From Thermococcus sp. (lineage in GTDB: Archaea; Methanobacteriota_B; Thermococci; Thermococcales; Thermococcaceae), in the NCBI RefSeq assembly GCF_017656495.1, contig NZ_JACDNS010000001.1, positions 235,452 to 299,451 on the forward strand: DNA of 64,000 nt, read 5' to 3'. This document shows, in pieces, positions 1 to 8,195 of this stretch. A program made the position numbers and the translations under genes. The notes under the pieces are model-generated. The model was given only the letters and a program-made list of their open reading frames with translations. It had not been told where the DNA came from and ran no database searches. How positions within the stretch are numbered: position 1 is the first letter of the stretch; each line of letters begins with the position of its first letter.

Positions 1-1371
1 ACTCCCTCATGGGAAGAGACATTAAAGTGGTTGAATCAGAATACACCGAAGCTTTCAACTGCTACTTCATGGTGGGACTATGGTTACTGGATAGAAAGTT
101 CTCTCCTAGGAAACAGAAGGTCTCCAGCAGATGGAGGCCATGCAAGAGACAGGGATTACATATTGGCAAGGTTTCTCGCAAATGATGGAACAAAAAGTGA
201 AGTCGATTTTGAGAGTTGGGAGCTTAACTATTTCATAATTTGGACTCAGGACATCTTTAAGTTTAATGCCATAAGTTACCTTGGTGGAGCCATAAGCAGA
301 AAAGAAAGAGACAATCTTGCAATGATTTTGCCTTTCCAGAAATATGGGGACAATCTCTATGCTCTAAGTCAGAATCAGCTCATAAGAGTACTCGAAGAAA
401 ATGGTAAAAAGAAAGTTATAATCCAGATTGGAGCTCAACAACTTGAACCTATACAGACGATATTTGTCCAGACAGGAGAAATAATCAAAGGACAAGGTAC
501 ATATCCTGGAGTTGTATGGATATTCCCCAACTATGCGATATTGGCTTATCAAAAAGTTGCTTTCAGCAACTTCTTTAGAATGGCATTTTTGAGTGGAAAC
601 GGAGTTCCAAACTTTCAGCTTGTTAAGTCAACGGGAGATATTAATGTGTATGAGTTCCATCCATTCATAGTATACAGGATAGACATATACAAGAATGGGA
701 CATGGACTCCAGTCAAAAAGCTTGAACCTGGGGAATATAAAGCCAAGCTTTACATCTCAGCGTTCGGTAGGGATGTCAAAGATGCAACAATAAAGCTTAG
801 GGCATACAAAGATGGGAAGCTGATAGCTGATGAGACAATCGCAACCAACGTTAACGTAGACCACCTCAATGAAAAGCCAATTGAAGTAACATTAACTGTC
901 CCAAATGCAACTAAATACGAGCTTGTGCTCATTCAAAAAGGTCCAGTGGGGGTATTAGCTGATATTCCAACGCTGAATGGGGAACCTGTCAAGCCCACAT
1001 ATGTTGTAAAAGAAGGCCAGAGCGGGAAGCTTAAGCTTACAGCTGAATTTGATAAAGATTATACAGTCAGCTTATACTTAAGAGCTACAATAATATATCT
1101 GGTTAGAACACAGGGAACAAACAATGAAGATGAAAATGCAGCATTTGAGCCCCATATGGACATTATAAAATATATTCCAGTTAAAGATGGGGTTTCAGTT
1201 AAAGCCGGCATAAATACGATAACAGCGGATGTGGAAATGCCTCAAGTCTTTGCCCAGTATATAGAACAGCTCAAGCAGAAATACGGAGCTGATAAAGTGA
1301 TTGTTAGAGGGAAGAGAATTGAGCCAGTGTTTATAGCAGACAAAGAGTATGTGATTTATAAGCAAGGTTAG
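1..1371 (+). CDS. aglB: Oligosaccharyltransferase AglB (STT3), C-terminal part, cut by window start
   Basis: The reading frame is open from the first base, so the start and the N-terminal membrane domain lie outside the window. Codons 24-28 give WWDYG, the signature of STT3/AglB oligosaccharyltransferases, which move glycan from a dolichol carrier to Asn in secreted proteins. A little further on, the stretch DIFKFNAISYLGG resembles the archaeal DK motif that helps recognise the acceptor sequon. The rest is a beta-rich extracellular region as in Pyrococcus AglB. The gene converges with the ParB-like gene and the two stop codons overlap by 4 bases. Family assignment is firm; which AglB paralogue it is cannot be told without the N-terminus. 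Confidence 0.93.
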   Translation, partial: TPSWEETLKWLNQNTPKLSTATSWWDYGYWIESSLLGNRRSPADGGHARDRDYILARFLANDGTKSEVDFESWELNYFIIWTQDIFKFNAISYLGGAISRKERDNLAMILPFQKYGDNLYALSQNQLIRVLEENGKKKVIIQIGAQQLEPIQTIFVQTGEIIKGQGTYPGVVWIFPNYAILAYQKVAFSNFFRMAFLSGNGVPNFQLVKSTGDINVYEFHPFIVYRIDIYKNGTWTPVKKLEPGEYKAKLYISAFGRDVKDATIKLRAYKDGKLIADETIATNVNVDHLNEKPIEVTLTVPNATKYELVLIQKGPVGVLADIPTLNGEPVKPTYVVKEGQSGKLKLTAEFDKDYTVSLYLRATIIYLVRTQGTNNEDENAAFEPHMDIIKYIPVKDGVSVKAGINTITADVEMPQVFAQYIEQLKQKYGADKVIVRGKRIEPVFIADKEYVIYKQG

Positions 1372-1787
1372 CCCTTGTCTCTCACTATTTTTATGTCGTC
1401 TAAACTTTTTAATTTTGATCTTTGAACTGTTTCTTCAATTTTTGTCTCAATTTCTTCTCTTGGTTTTAAAATTAAGCATTCTACTTGGGAAAATCCAAGC
1501 TTTTTAAGTGCATAAGCTCTGTGGTGACCATCAAGGATATAATACCTCCTCTGATGCTCCAACACTATGATAGGGGCATCATAACCATGCTTAATCTCTT
1601 GGAGAACGACCAATAACTTTGCCTCACTGAGTTCTCTTTGGGTTGGTATCAGAATATCAAGCGGAAGATATTTGTGGTCTATGGTAAACTTAACCCCATA
1701 GATAAGCTCATTCTCTCGTTTAAGATGCCTTGCTCTTTCAAAGGCTTTTTCGCGTGTTATCAAAATGATTTCTTCTTTCTCTGTCAC
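1368..1787 (-). CDS. ParB/sulfiredoxin-fold N-terminal domain protein
   Basis: A 139-residue protein. The segment LDGHHRAYALKKLG (about residues 86-99) is the hallmark of the ParB/Srx nuclease-like fold, and the preceding PIIVLEHQRRYYILDG strand fits it. The same fold occurs in ParB, sulfiredoxin and the archaeal free-serine kinase SerK, but this protein is much shorter than SerK, so no activity is assigned. It starts at GTG inside a GTGA overlap with the stop of the upstream methyltransferase, so the two are translationally coupled. It is the last gene of a minus-strand run from MoaD onward. Confidence 0.75.
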   Translation of the reverse strand: MTEKEEIILITREKAFERARHLKRENELIYGVKFTIDHKYLPLDILIPTQRELSEAKLLVVLQEIKHGYDAPIIVLEHQRRYYILDGHHRAYALKKLGFSQVECLILKPREEIETKIEETVQRSKLKSLDDIKIVRDKG

Positions 1788-2461
1788 TTTTTAACTCCCC
1801 TAACAGCTATGAAGGCTCCAATACTCTTTAAGTTTTTGTTAAATTTCTGGTCAACTCTCTCTGCAAATCCAACAAACGGAAAGAACGATGGGAAAAATAT
1901 AATACCTCTGCTCTCTACATTATCAAATCCTGCATTTGTTAAGAGTGTTTCTAATTCTTTTGGAGTATAGAACTTTGCATATCTGTATGCCGTTTCAACA
2001 AACAAGCTTTTAAATCGTTTAAAAAGGAACCATAAACTTTTTCCGTTCATGGTTCCAATAGTAACTTCTCCTCCTGGCTTTAATATCCGATATATTTCAT
2101 CTAGAACTTTTTCGGGTTCGTGAATAAACTCAAACATTGTAACGCTTAGTACCAAATCAAAGACTTCTTCTTTGAATGGCAAGTTATATGCATCAGCTCG
2201 AATAAAAAGAACACGTGGAAGCTTGGACTTGGCAATTTTAAGCATTTCTTGACTTAGATCGACTCCAATTACATCAAAGCCTCTCCTATAGAGTTCAGTG
2301 GTATAATTTCCAGTACCGCAGCCCAAATCTAGTGCTCGTCCTCTTTTCGTTTTAATCATGGAAAAAATAAGCTTCTTCTCTGTTCTATCAACATACTGTC
2401 CAACTTTTGTTTGATACCATGCATCGTAGCGGTGAGCAATTTTGTCAAAGTATTGGGCCAT
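1784..2461 (-). CDS. Class I SAM-dependent methyltransferase
   Basis: 225 residues when started at the ATG directly behind the TAA of the upstream gene (TAAGATG). An in-frame ATG four codons earlier (2473) is also possible. Residues 44-51 (LDLGCGTG) form the glycine-rich SAM-binding motif I, followed by IGVDLSQEM (acidic end of strand beta2) and DLVLSVTMFEF (motif IV region). This is the Methyltransf_11/25 fold typical of small-molecule methyltransferases (UbiE/BioC-like). The substrate is not evident. It sits between the MTH1187-type protein and the ParB-like gene in one compact run. Confidence 0.85.
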   Translation of the reverse strand: MAQYFDKIAHRYDAWYQTKVGQYVDRTEKKLIFSMIKTKRGRALDLGCGTGNYTTELYRRGFDVIGVDLSQEMLKIAKSKLPRVLFIRADAYNLPFKEEVFDLVLSVTMFEFIHEPEKVLDEIYRILKPGGEVTIGTMNGKSLWFLFKRFKSLFVETAYRYAKFYTPKELETLLTNAGFDNVESRGIIFFPSFFPFVGFAERVDQKFNKNLKSIGAFIAVRGVKK

Positions 2462-2462
2462 C

Positions 2463-2744
2463 TTAAATCCCAAGCTTGCTTTCTATCGTGATAGGTTTAT
2501 CTACTCTGTCGTCAATTTTCACACTTATTACCACCCTTTTTGCTCCAGCTTTGAAAATTGCTTCATGGCATCTTTTAATCAGTCTAAGAATCGAATCAAT
2601 ATCGCCTTCTACCACGGTTCCCATTGGGCAGACCATGTATTTTAGCCCACTCTTCCTTATCTCCTCAATCACTGGTTCAAGGTACTTCCCAACACTTGGA
2701 GTATCTGTTCCAAGAGGAAAGAGGCAAATTTCTGCAACAGCCAT
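2463..2744 (-). CDS. MTH1187-family thiamine-binding protein
   Basis: 93 residues and full length for the family (PF01910, DUF77). It shows the typical N-terminus MAVAEICLFPLGTDTPSVGKYL, the CPMGTVVEGD segment near residue 39 and the ending KPITIESKLG. Members are ferredoxin-like tetramers; bacterial homologues (YkoF-like) bind thiamine, so a role in binding thiamine or a related small ligand is likely but inferred. The ATG overlaps the TAA of the upstream MoaD-like gene (TAATG), so translation is coupled. Confidence 0.85.
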   Translation of the reverse strand: MAVAEICLFPLGTDTPSVGKYLEPVIEEIRKSGLKYMVCPMGTVVEGDIDSILRLIKRCHEAIFKAGAKRVVISVKIDDRVDKPITIESKLGI

Positions 2745-3007
2745 TAACCACCACCAGCTGGAGGGAATAAGTGGATTACGTCATCTTCCTTCAGCTCGGT
2801 ATCCCAGAGCTTCAAGTGAACGATGTTATGCCCGTTTACAAGTATCATGCCGTTGACATCACCGTCTTCATCAATTAATTCCTTTTTAATTCCTGGGAAC
2901 ATTCTATCAAGCTTATCTAAAAGCTCTCTTACAGTTTTTACTCCGCTGATTTCAATTTCTTTTCTTCCAGTCAAGTCTCTCAGTGTGGCGTAAAATTTCA
3001 CCTTCAT
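2744..3007 (-). CDS. MoaD/SAMP-type ubiquitin-like sulfur carrier
   Basis: 87 residues with a beta-grasp pattern and a C-terminal PPAGGG tail, the diglycine end that is adenylated and thiocarboxylated in MoaD, ThiS and archaeal SAMPs. It could donate sulfur for molybdopterin/tungstopterin synthesis or tRNA thiolation, or act as a protein modifier; sequence does not separate these. A GGTGGAG ribosome binding site precedes the ATG. It heads the minus-strand run with the thiamine-binding protein, methyltransferase and ParB-like protein. Confidence 0.85.
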   Translation of the reverse strand: MKVKFYATLRDLTGRKEIEISGVKTVRELLDKLDRMFPGIKKELIDEDGDVNGMILVNGHNIVHLKLWDTELKEDDVIHLFPPAGGG

Positions 3008-3056
3008 TAAACTCCACCAAAATCAAATTTTTGGTTTAGAAATAAAGATTTTTCCC

Positions 3057-3731
3057 TCACTCGTGCTCTTTTCTCTTTTTCTCTTTGTTGCGGATATAAT
3101 CTAAGAGTGGTCTAATTCTTTCCCAAACTTCCTCAATTCCTCCATGTCCATTAATTTGAACGTAGATTCCTTGTTTTTTGTAGAACTTAATTATTGGTTG
3201 CATATTTTTTATGTAAATGTCATATCGCTTTGCGACGATTTCTGGTTTGTCATCTGATCTCTGGACAATCTCTCCGCCACATATATCACACTTGTTGGGA
3301 ATCTTTGGAGGTTTGTATCGAACATGATACACAGCTCCACACTTGCTACATATCCTCCTTCCACTTATTCTTTTGACACTTTCTTCCTTTGAGATAAATA
3401 TATCAATTGCAATATCAAGCCTAATTCCATGATCATAGAGATAGTTTTCCAATGCTAAAACCTGTTCTGCTGTTCTCGGATAGCCATCAATTATAAAGTT
3501 GTTTCTTGTTTTTCTTAACTTTGAGAGAACAAGAGTATTAACAACGACGTCGGGAATTAAATCGCCTCTGGCTAGATATCTTTCCATTTCTTTTCCGAGT
3601 GTAGTCCCTTTCTGTATCTCTGCTCTAATTATATCTCCAGAAGATATGTACTCTAACTGATATCTCTCAACTATTTTTCGTGAATGAGTAGATTTTCCGC
3701 TTCCAGGTGGCCCAAAAATTAGGATATTCAT
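3057..3731 (-). CDS. adk: Adenylate kinase, zinc-LID type
   Basis: Interconverts ATP+AMP and 2 ADP. Residues 7-15 (GPPGSGKST) are the P-loop; SSGDIIRAEI binds AMP and IIDGYPRTAEQ is the conserved DG(F/Y)PR motif. The LID domain carries CSKC and CDIC pairs, a four-cysteine zinc site known from bacterial and some archaeal adenylate kinases. I chose the ATG at 3731 because GGTGA stands just upstream and the P-loop then lies at the usual distance; this gives 224 residues. An upstream in-frame start at 3767 would add 12 atypical residues. Confidence 0.95.
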   Translation of the reverse strand: MNILIFGPPGSGKSTHSRKIVERYQLEYISSGDIIRAEIQKGTTLGKEMERYLARGDLIPDVVVNTLVLSKLRKTRNNFIIDGYPRTAEQVLALENYLYDHGIRLDIAIDIFISKEESVKRISGRRICSKCGAVYHVRYKPPKIPNKCDICGGEIVQRSDDKPEIVAKRYDIYIKNMQPIIKFYKKQGIYVQINGHGGIEEVWERIRPLLDYIRNKEKKRKEHE

Positions 3732-3788
3732 GCAGTTCACCGATAGTGATTTATAATTCGAAAGCATAAAAAGAATATGGTGGTGAGC

Positions 3789-4250
3789 ATGCCCCGTCTC
3801 CTAACTGGTTTTGTTAGAGCAGCTGGCTATGCAAACAAAGTGAGAAAAGTTCTATTTGCCGTTACAAGGGGAAAAGTTAATCCAGAAGAAGTCGTGAGAG
3901 CTGCAGCTGAGCTTAATCAGTATCTCTTTAACAAGTTCCAGGATATGGGAGTGAAAAAAGAGGATGTCGTGAGAATTGAGGCAGAGTTTGAGATTAAAGA
4001 TGGAAAAATTGAGTGGAACTATGACAGTTTAAAGATTGAAATTTACAAGAAAGAGGAGGAAGAAAAACTCGCAGAAGCTATGCGTGAAGTAGAAGAGAGC
4101 GAAAGAGCTCTTGAGCTTGTAATTGAAGAACTTAGCAAGCTGTCAGAAAAATTGAGGGACTTAAGTGACGAAATTTCCCAACTTGTTGAGAAAATTAAGC
4201 AAGAGCACACCACATTAAAGCTCGAGTTCGAAAAGGAAGAGGAAAGCTAA
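3789..4250 (+). CDS. DUF2258-type conserved archaeal protein
   Basis: 153 residues starting [23 protein letters not shown], with a folded N-terminal half and a long charged coiled coil from about residue 88 to the end. The N-terminus matches what I recall of DUF2258 proteins of Thermococcales and Crenarchaeota, whose biochemical role is unclear. The ATG at 3789 lies just behind GGTGGTGAG; the ATG at 3777 overlaps that site and is less likely. It is divergent from adk across about 57 bases and its stop overlaps the stop of trmY by 4 bases. Confidence 0.7.
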   Translation: MPRLLTGFVRAAGYANKVRKVLFAVTRGKVNPEEVVRAAAELNQYLFNKFQDMGVKKEDVVRIEAEFEIKDGKIEWNYDSLKIEIYKKEEEEKLAEAMREVEESERALELVIEELSKLSEKLRDLSDEISQLVEKIKQEHTTLKLEFEKEEES

Positions 4251-4852
4251 ATCCTCAGATTATCAAGGAAGATGTTAACATAAGCGATGACATGTGAGGT
4301 TAGATAGCTCTTTCTACCAATGCTGATTTTTTCTGCAATGCTTTCAAGAAAAATTTCGTCTTCTTTGGTTAATCCAATGTGGTCTCCAAGAATAAATGCG
4401 ACGTTTCCTTTAAAGTTAACCTCAGTTATTGGTTTGCCCTCCTCGTGAAGATAGTAGAGCTTTGCAGTTTTGATGGTTTTTCTCACGATATCCTCAAAGG
4501 TTAAATTGCTGATGTAAATTCCTGGTAAGACTTGATGCTCTTTGCTGGGCTCCTTTATTTCTTCGCCGGCTTTTAGTGCTTTAATTATCAGTTTTGCAAT
4601 GCTTCTCTCATCTGGATTTATTGTCTTGGGTCTAATCTCGCTACCTTCGAATCGAATGGTTTTGGACGGAGTTGGTGGACCATTTAAATTTAGCCAAACT
4701 CTAACATTTTTGCGGAAGCCATGAGAGAGGAGAAAAGCAGAATTAATGCTTCGGCAGAGTAAATCAACTCGGCCGCTTGTTCCAGGTAGGTCTTTTAGAC
4801 TGAAATCTGCTTTTGTATGAGCATGGTTGGCTTTGATTATGAAAATTCTCAT
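4247..4852 (-). CDS. trmY: tRNA (pseudouridine(54)-N1)-methyltransferase TrmY
   Basis: SPOUT-class enzyme that methylates pseudouridine 54 in the T loop of archaeal tRNA, forming m1-pseudouridine. The N-terminus [19 protein letters not shown], the segment [20 protein letters not shown], the motif PDERSIA and the C-terminal FILGDHIGL knot motif all match the family (about 200 residues; 201 here). I place the start at the ATG of [10 protein letters not shown] at 4858 would add two residues. It converges with the DUF2258 gene. Confidence 0.93.
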   Translation of the reverse strand: MRIFIIKANHAHTKADFSLKDLPGTSGRVDLLCRSINSAFLLSHGFRKNVRVWLNLNGPPTPSKTIRFEGSEIRPKTINPDERSIAKLIIKALKAGEEIKEPSKEHQVLPGIYISNLTFEDIVRKTIKTAKLYYLHEEGKPITEVNFKGNVAFILGDHIGLTKEDEIFLESIAEKISIGRKSYLTSHVIAYVNIFLDNLRI

Positions 4853-4889
4853 TGTCATCAAAATTAAAAAAGGAAGAAGACTTTAAAAA

Positions 4890-5564
4890 TCACTCGAGAG
4901 CTTCGAGGAGCTTCTCTAAAAACATCTTCTCTGGGTAAGCACCCTCAAACTCGACCTTGTCAACGCCATCAACTTGGATGACTATCTTTGGAACTGCCAT
5001 AACTCTGTACTGGTCAGCCCATTCTGGATATTCAATAGCCTCAACCATGTCCCCGAGTATTTTGTTCTTTCCAGCTAATGCATTCTCAATAGCGAACTTG
5101 TGGGCCATTCTAACTGCCATTGGACAGTAGGGGCAAGTTGGTGTTACGAAGACCAAGATTCTAACATCCTTGTCAATACCTCTAATTGTCTCCTTTGTAT
5201 CTGGCATTAAGTCAGTTGTACCACTTGATACATCAACTATGTCTTCGAGAAACGCCCCAAATTCATGTCCGGCTGGTAATCCAAAGTATCTAACCCCAAA
5301 GTTCTTTCCATCTTGGGTTATTACTATGGCTGGAGCTCTGTCGACTCTGTACTTTTCTGTGAGCTCCTTCTCATTGTCAAAGTCATGAATTTCATAACTT
5401 ACTAGATCACTTAGCTCGCTAATTTCTTGGACAAGCTGTTTGAGCTGTTCACAGTACTGACAGTGCTCTTTACCAACGAATACGATGAGCTTGACTGGGT
5501 TAGTTAGTTTTGAAAAGAACTCCTCCCTAATAACTTTCTTGTCTCCATCACTTATCAAACCCAT
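4890..5564 (-). CDS. pdo: Protein disulfide oxidoreductase (PDO, tandem thioredoxin fold)
   Basis: 224 residues made of two thioredoxin folds with redox motifs CQYC (residues 35-38) and CPYC in the second half, the arrangement of Pyrococcus furiosus PDO. PDO works in intracellular disulfide formation and isomerisation and, with an NADPH-dependent reductase, keeps SurR-type regulators in redox exchange. GGAGGTG stands just upstream of the ATG at 5564. The gene is divergent from surR, and the shared promoter region carries SurR-type sites, one overlapping the pdo TATA element. Confidence 0.95.
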   Translation of the reverse strand: MGLISDGDKKVIREEFFSKLTNPVKLIVFVGKEHCQYCEQLKQLVQEISELSDLVSYEIHDFDNEKELTEKYRVDRAPAIVITQDGKNFGVRYFGLPAGHEFGAFLEDIVDVSSGTTDLMPDTKETIRGIDKDVRILVFVTPTCPYCPMAVRMAHKFAIENALAGKNKILGDMVEAIEYPEWADQYRVMAVPKIVIQVDGVDKVEFEGAYPEKMFLEKLLEALE

Positions 5565-5593
5565 TTCAAACACCTCCAATCTTTAAGCTAAAG

Positions 5594-5602
5594 GTTTATA
5601 AC
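5594..5602. promoter_or_regulatory. SurR-type site (GTTn3AAC) over the pdo TATA region
   Basis: The sequence GTTTATAAC fits the GTT-n3-AAC core of SurR binding sites. On the minus strand it contains TTATAAA about 30-35 bases before the pdo start codon, so the site coincides with the likely pdo TATA box. Binding here would be expected to block TBP. The spaced third GTT of the extended motif is not present. Confidence 0.55.
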
Positions 5603-5642
5603 CTTTAGAGTGCAACATTTTAACAAAGTTTGCAAATTTAAA

Positions 5643-5659
5643 GTTGTCAACCAAAGGTT
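5643..5659. promoter_or_regulatory. Extended SurR site (GTTn3AACn5GTT)
   Basis: GTT GTC AAC, five bases, then GTT: an exact match to the extended SurR consensus. It lies upstream of the surR TATA element (TATATAAG, about 5670-5677) and also upstream of the pdo promoter, the position from which SurR activates transcription in Pyrococcus. Function is inferred from motif and placement. Confidence 0.75.
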
Positions 5660-5669
5660 GGATGCACAC

Positions 5670-5677
5670 TATATAAG
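5670..5677 (+). promoter_or_regulatory. TATA element of surR
   Basis: TATATAAG lies about 33-40 bases upstream of the surR ATG, giving a short leader that contains the GGTGGGGG ribosome binding site. The extended SurR site is just upstream. Confidence 0.55.
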
Positions 5678-5709
5678 CTTTACGCTACAAATTTGAGTAG
5701 GTGGGGGAC

Positions 5710-6393
5710 ATGTCTGAACCAGATATATTTTACATTCTGGGAAATAAGGTGAGGAGAGATTTGCTTAGTCATTTAACTTGTACTGAGTGTTATTTCAGTC
5801 TGTTGAGCAATAAAGTTAGTGTATCCTCAACAGCAGTATCAAAGCATCTTAAGATCATGGAAAGAGAAGGACTTTTAAAGTCCTATGAGAAAGAGGGGAA
5901 GTTCATTGGTCCAGTAAGAAAATACTACAAAATTACACTATCTAACACTTACGTCGTCACGGTTACTCCAAACTTGTTCTGGTACAAGGGGATTAGACTA
6001 GAAGAGAAGCCAAACCTTAGGAGATTCGAGATTAATCTTGAAAACCTCGATGCATCTCCCGATACATTGCAGTCTATGGTCATTAATCTTCTCGATGCTA
6101 ATAAAGAGTTGGAGAATCTTTTAGAGGCCCTTAGGGCACTTGAAAGCTATAGGGATATGCTCGTGAAAAATATAAAAGAGCGTTATTTAGAAGAAATTGG
6201 GGACATGACTCAATTGGCAATACTTCACTACTTGCTACTCTATGGAGAAGCTACAATTGAAGACCTAAGCGATCGCTTGAACCTTAAAGAGAGGGAAGTT
6301 ATCAAAAAGGCTGAAGAGTTGAGCAAATTTGTACCGTTAATAATAAAAGAGAACATAATCAAAATAGACGAAGAAAAGCTGAAAAAATATTGA
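5710..6393 (+). CDS. surR: SurR, sulfur-responsive redox-switch transcription regulator (ArsR-type wHTH)
   Basis: 227 residues. The N-terminal winged helix-turn-helix contains CTEC (Cys24 and Cys27), the redox switch that, when oxidised by sulfur, releases DNA in P. furiosus SurR. The segments MSEPDIFYILGNKVRRDLLSHLTC, VSVSSTAVSKHLKIMEREG and the C-terminal GDMTQLAILHYLLL closely match SurR. SurR controls the switch between hydrogen and sulfide production. Start ATG 5710 follows GGTGGGGGAC; an in-frame GTG at 5701 lies inside that site. The gene is probably autoregulated through 5643-5659. Confidence 0.95.
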   Translation: MSEPDIFYILGNKVRRDLLSHLTCTECYFSLLSNKVSVSSTAVSKHLKIMEREGLLKSYEKEGKFIGPVRKYYKITLSNTYVVTVTPNLFWYKGIRLEEKPNLRRFEINLENLDASPDTLQSMVINLLDANKELENLLEALRALESYRDMLVKNIKERYLEEIGDMTQLAILHYLLLYGEATIEDLSDRLNLKEREVIKKAEELSKFVPLIIKENIIKIDEEKLKKY

Positions 6394-6412
6394 AATAACT
6401 GGGGGTTAAACT

Positions 6413-6610
6413 ATGACGCTTCCAAAGGTTAAAATACTGATTAACAGAGAAAAGTGTTACCTCTGCGGTTCTTGTGTAGCAGTATGCCCAAAAGAGGCGA
6501 TAGTAATTGAAAGCGATGAATGGAAATTCTTCCAAGAAAAATGCATTGGATGTAAGTTCTGCGTTTTGGCTTGTCCGGTTGGAGCTTTAACCGCCAAGGA
6601 GGTTGAGTAG
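6413..6610 (+). CDS. 2[4Fe-4S] ferredoxin
   Basis: 65 residues with two clusters: [12 protein letters not shown] and [12 protein letters not shown], both CxxCxxCxxxC(P). This is a small soluble electron carrier or a dedicated donor. Its stop is two bases before the start of the geranylgeranyl reductase gene, whose family reduces isoprenoid double bonds with reduced ferredoxin or another low-potential donor, so it is probably the partner of that enzyme. That pairing is inferred from context. Confidence 0.9.
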   Translation: MTLPKVKILINREKCYLCGSCVAVCPKEAIVIESDEWKFFQEKCIGCKFCVLACPVGALTAKEVE

Positions 6611-6611
6611 A

Positions 6612-7805
6612 ATGGAGCTACATTATGATGTCATAGTCGTTGGAGCCGGTGTTGCAGGACCGATTTTATCAAGAAATTTGGCCAAAAAGGGATACAAAGT
6701 TCTTATGATTGACAAAAAAGCCGAAATAGGTTCACCAAAGAGGTGCGGGGAAGGACTTGGTATCACAAACTTCAAAAAGTATGATATCCCATTGGATAAG
6801 CGTTTTATAAATAGGGAGGTTTATGGGGCCGCCATATATTCCCCAAGCGGCTATAAACTTGAAATTAGGTATAACAGAGTTGCTGGTGTAATCTTAGAGA
6901 GAAAAATCTTCGATAAAATGCTCGCTTATTATGCGGCTAAAGCTGGGGCAGAAGTTATGGCAAAGACGGAGGCTGTTGGCTTAATAAGAAAAGAAGGCAA
7001 GATAGCTGGGATTAAGGCTAAGCATGAAGGTGAACCTTTGGAGATTTATGCTGACGTTATTGTTGCTGCTGATGGTGTAGAAAGCAGAGTAGCTAGATGG
7101 GCAGGAATAAATAGTTTTCTGCCACCACATGAAATGGATTCCGGATATGAGTACGAAATGGTAATTGAGAACTTTGAGTTTGATCCAGATTTAATTCATC
7201 TTTACTTTGGAAATGAGGTTGCTCCAAGAGGTTATGTCTGGATATTCCCTAAGGATGAAGACAGGGCAAATGTTGGAATTGGAATTAACGGAGATAATCC
7301 TAAAACAGCAAAATACTATCTCGAAAAGTGGCTTAAAGAGAACAACATAAAAGGGACTAAGATTCTGGAAGTGAATGTTGGTGGCATCCCTGTTGGGGGA
7401 TTTCTCAAAGAGCTCGTCAAAGACAATGTTGTGGTTGTGGGTGATGCAGCAAGGCAAGTAAATCCAATGCACGGTGGCGGAATGGCTGAAGCTATGGAAG
7501 CCGCAACAATAGCGAGCAAGTGGATTGACAAAGCTTTAAGCGAAGAAAATCTTGAACTGCTTAAGGGATATACAGAGGAATGGTGGGCTGGAGAAGGGCA
7601 AAAGCTTCTTAGAATACTAAAAGTTAGGCAGATAAGTGAAAAGCTTAGTGATGATGAGCTCGATGCGGCAGTCCAGGCATTAAGCGGCGCAGATGCCGAG
7701 AAAATAGCTGCTGGAGATTACAAAGAAGTCTTTAAGGCCCTGATAAAGAACCCAAAAATCTTGCTCAAACCAAGGATGCTCAAACTTTTGAAAGAAGCCC
7801 TTTAA
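6612..7805 (+). CDS. Geranylgeranyl reductase family flavoprotein
   Basis: 397 residues. GAGVAG (residues 11-16) is the FAD Rossmann motif; RCGEGLG near residue 45 and GYVWIFP near 206 are family hallmarks; [19 protein letters not shown] near 277 is the second FAD motif. Archaeal members (digeranylgeranylglycerophospholipid reductase) saturate the isoprenoid chains of membrane lipids. The ATG at 6612 follows GGAGG in the end of the ferredoxin gene; the two form an operon. Exact substrate is inferred from the family. Confidence 0.9.
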   Translation: MELHYDVIVVGAGVAGPILSRNLAKKGYKVLMIDKKAEIGSPKRCGEGLGITNFKKYDIPLDKRFINREVYGAAIYSPSGYKLEIRYNRVAGVILERKIFDKMLAYYAAKAGAEVMAKTEAVGLIRKEGKIAGIKAKHEGEPLEIYADVIVAADGVESRVARWAGINSFLPPHEMDSGYEYEMVIENFEFDPDLIHLYFGNEVAPRGYVWIFPKDEDRANVGIGINGDNPKTAKYYLEKWLKENNIKGTKILEVNVGGIPVGGFLKELVKDNVVVVGDAARQVNPMHGGGMAEAMEAATIASKWIDKALSEENLELLKGYTEEWWAGEGQKLLRILKVRQISEKLSDDELDAAVQALSGADAEKIAAGDYKEVFKALIKNPKILLKPRMLKLLKEAL

Positions 7806-7928
7806 ATTTATCAAGTTTCTATTTATGATTTTTTTGCTTTATACCTCATCTAAACCAAAGGTTTTAGAAAACTTCTTATATTTTAAGTACAAATATTTCT
7901 GAATTATTTGATTACTGGAGGGAGAAGT

Positions 7929-8195
7929 ATGGAACTTGCATATAAGCTTGCCATTCTTCCTCCAATTGGAGCTATTGCAACAAAGGGAATAATCTTGGCC
8001 TTAGGTTCAGAGAGCGAACTTACTGTCAAGATTGCAGTGTTATTTTTTGTTGTAGGTTTTTTAGCTTATTTTGGTTGGTTCCTGTACAAGATGATGATCG
8101 TAGGGGTTTATCCTGAAGAGAAGGGAACGGTGTTAAAGTCTTTCGTGCTATGGTTTGCGTGCTTAATCTTAAGCTTTGCAATAATTTTTGCCTGA
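7929..8195 (+). CDS. Small membrane protein of unknown function
   Basis: 88 residues with three hydrophobic segments (about residues 5-25, 33-56 and 68-88), the last ending at the C-terminus. GGAGGGAG stands just before the ATG at 7929, which supports expression. I do not recognise the family. The gene runs 27 bases into the end of the convergent topoisomerase gene. Confidence 0.6.
   Translation: MELAYKLAILPPIGAIATKGIILALGSESELTVKIAVLFFVVGFLAYFGWFLYKMMIVGVYPEEKGTVLKSFVLWFACLILSFAIIFA

Noticed and set aside
7853..7868. AACCAAAGGTT-like palindrome resembling part of the SurR site region
   Set aside because: It lacks the GTT-n3-AAC core and occurs in AT-rich filler, so it is not called a SurR site.
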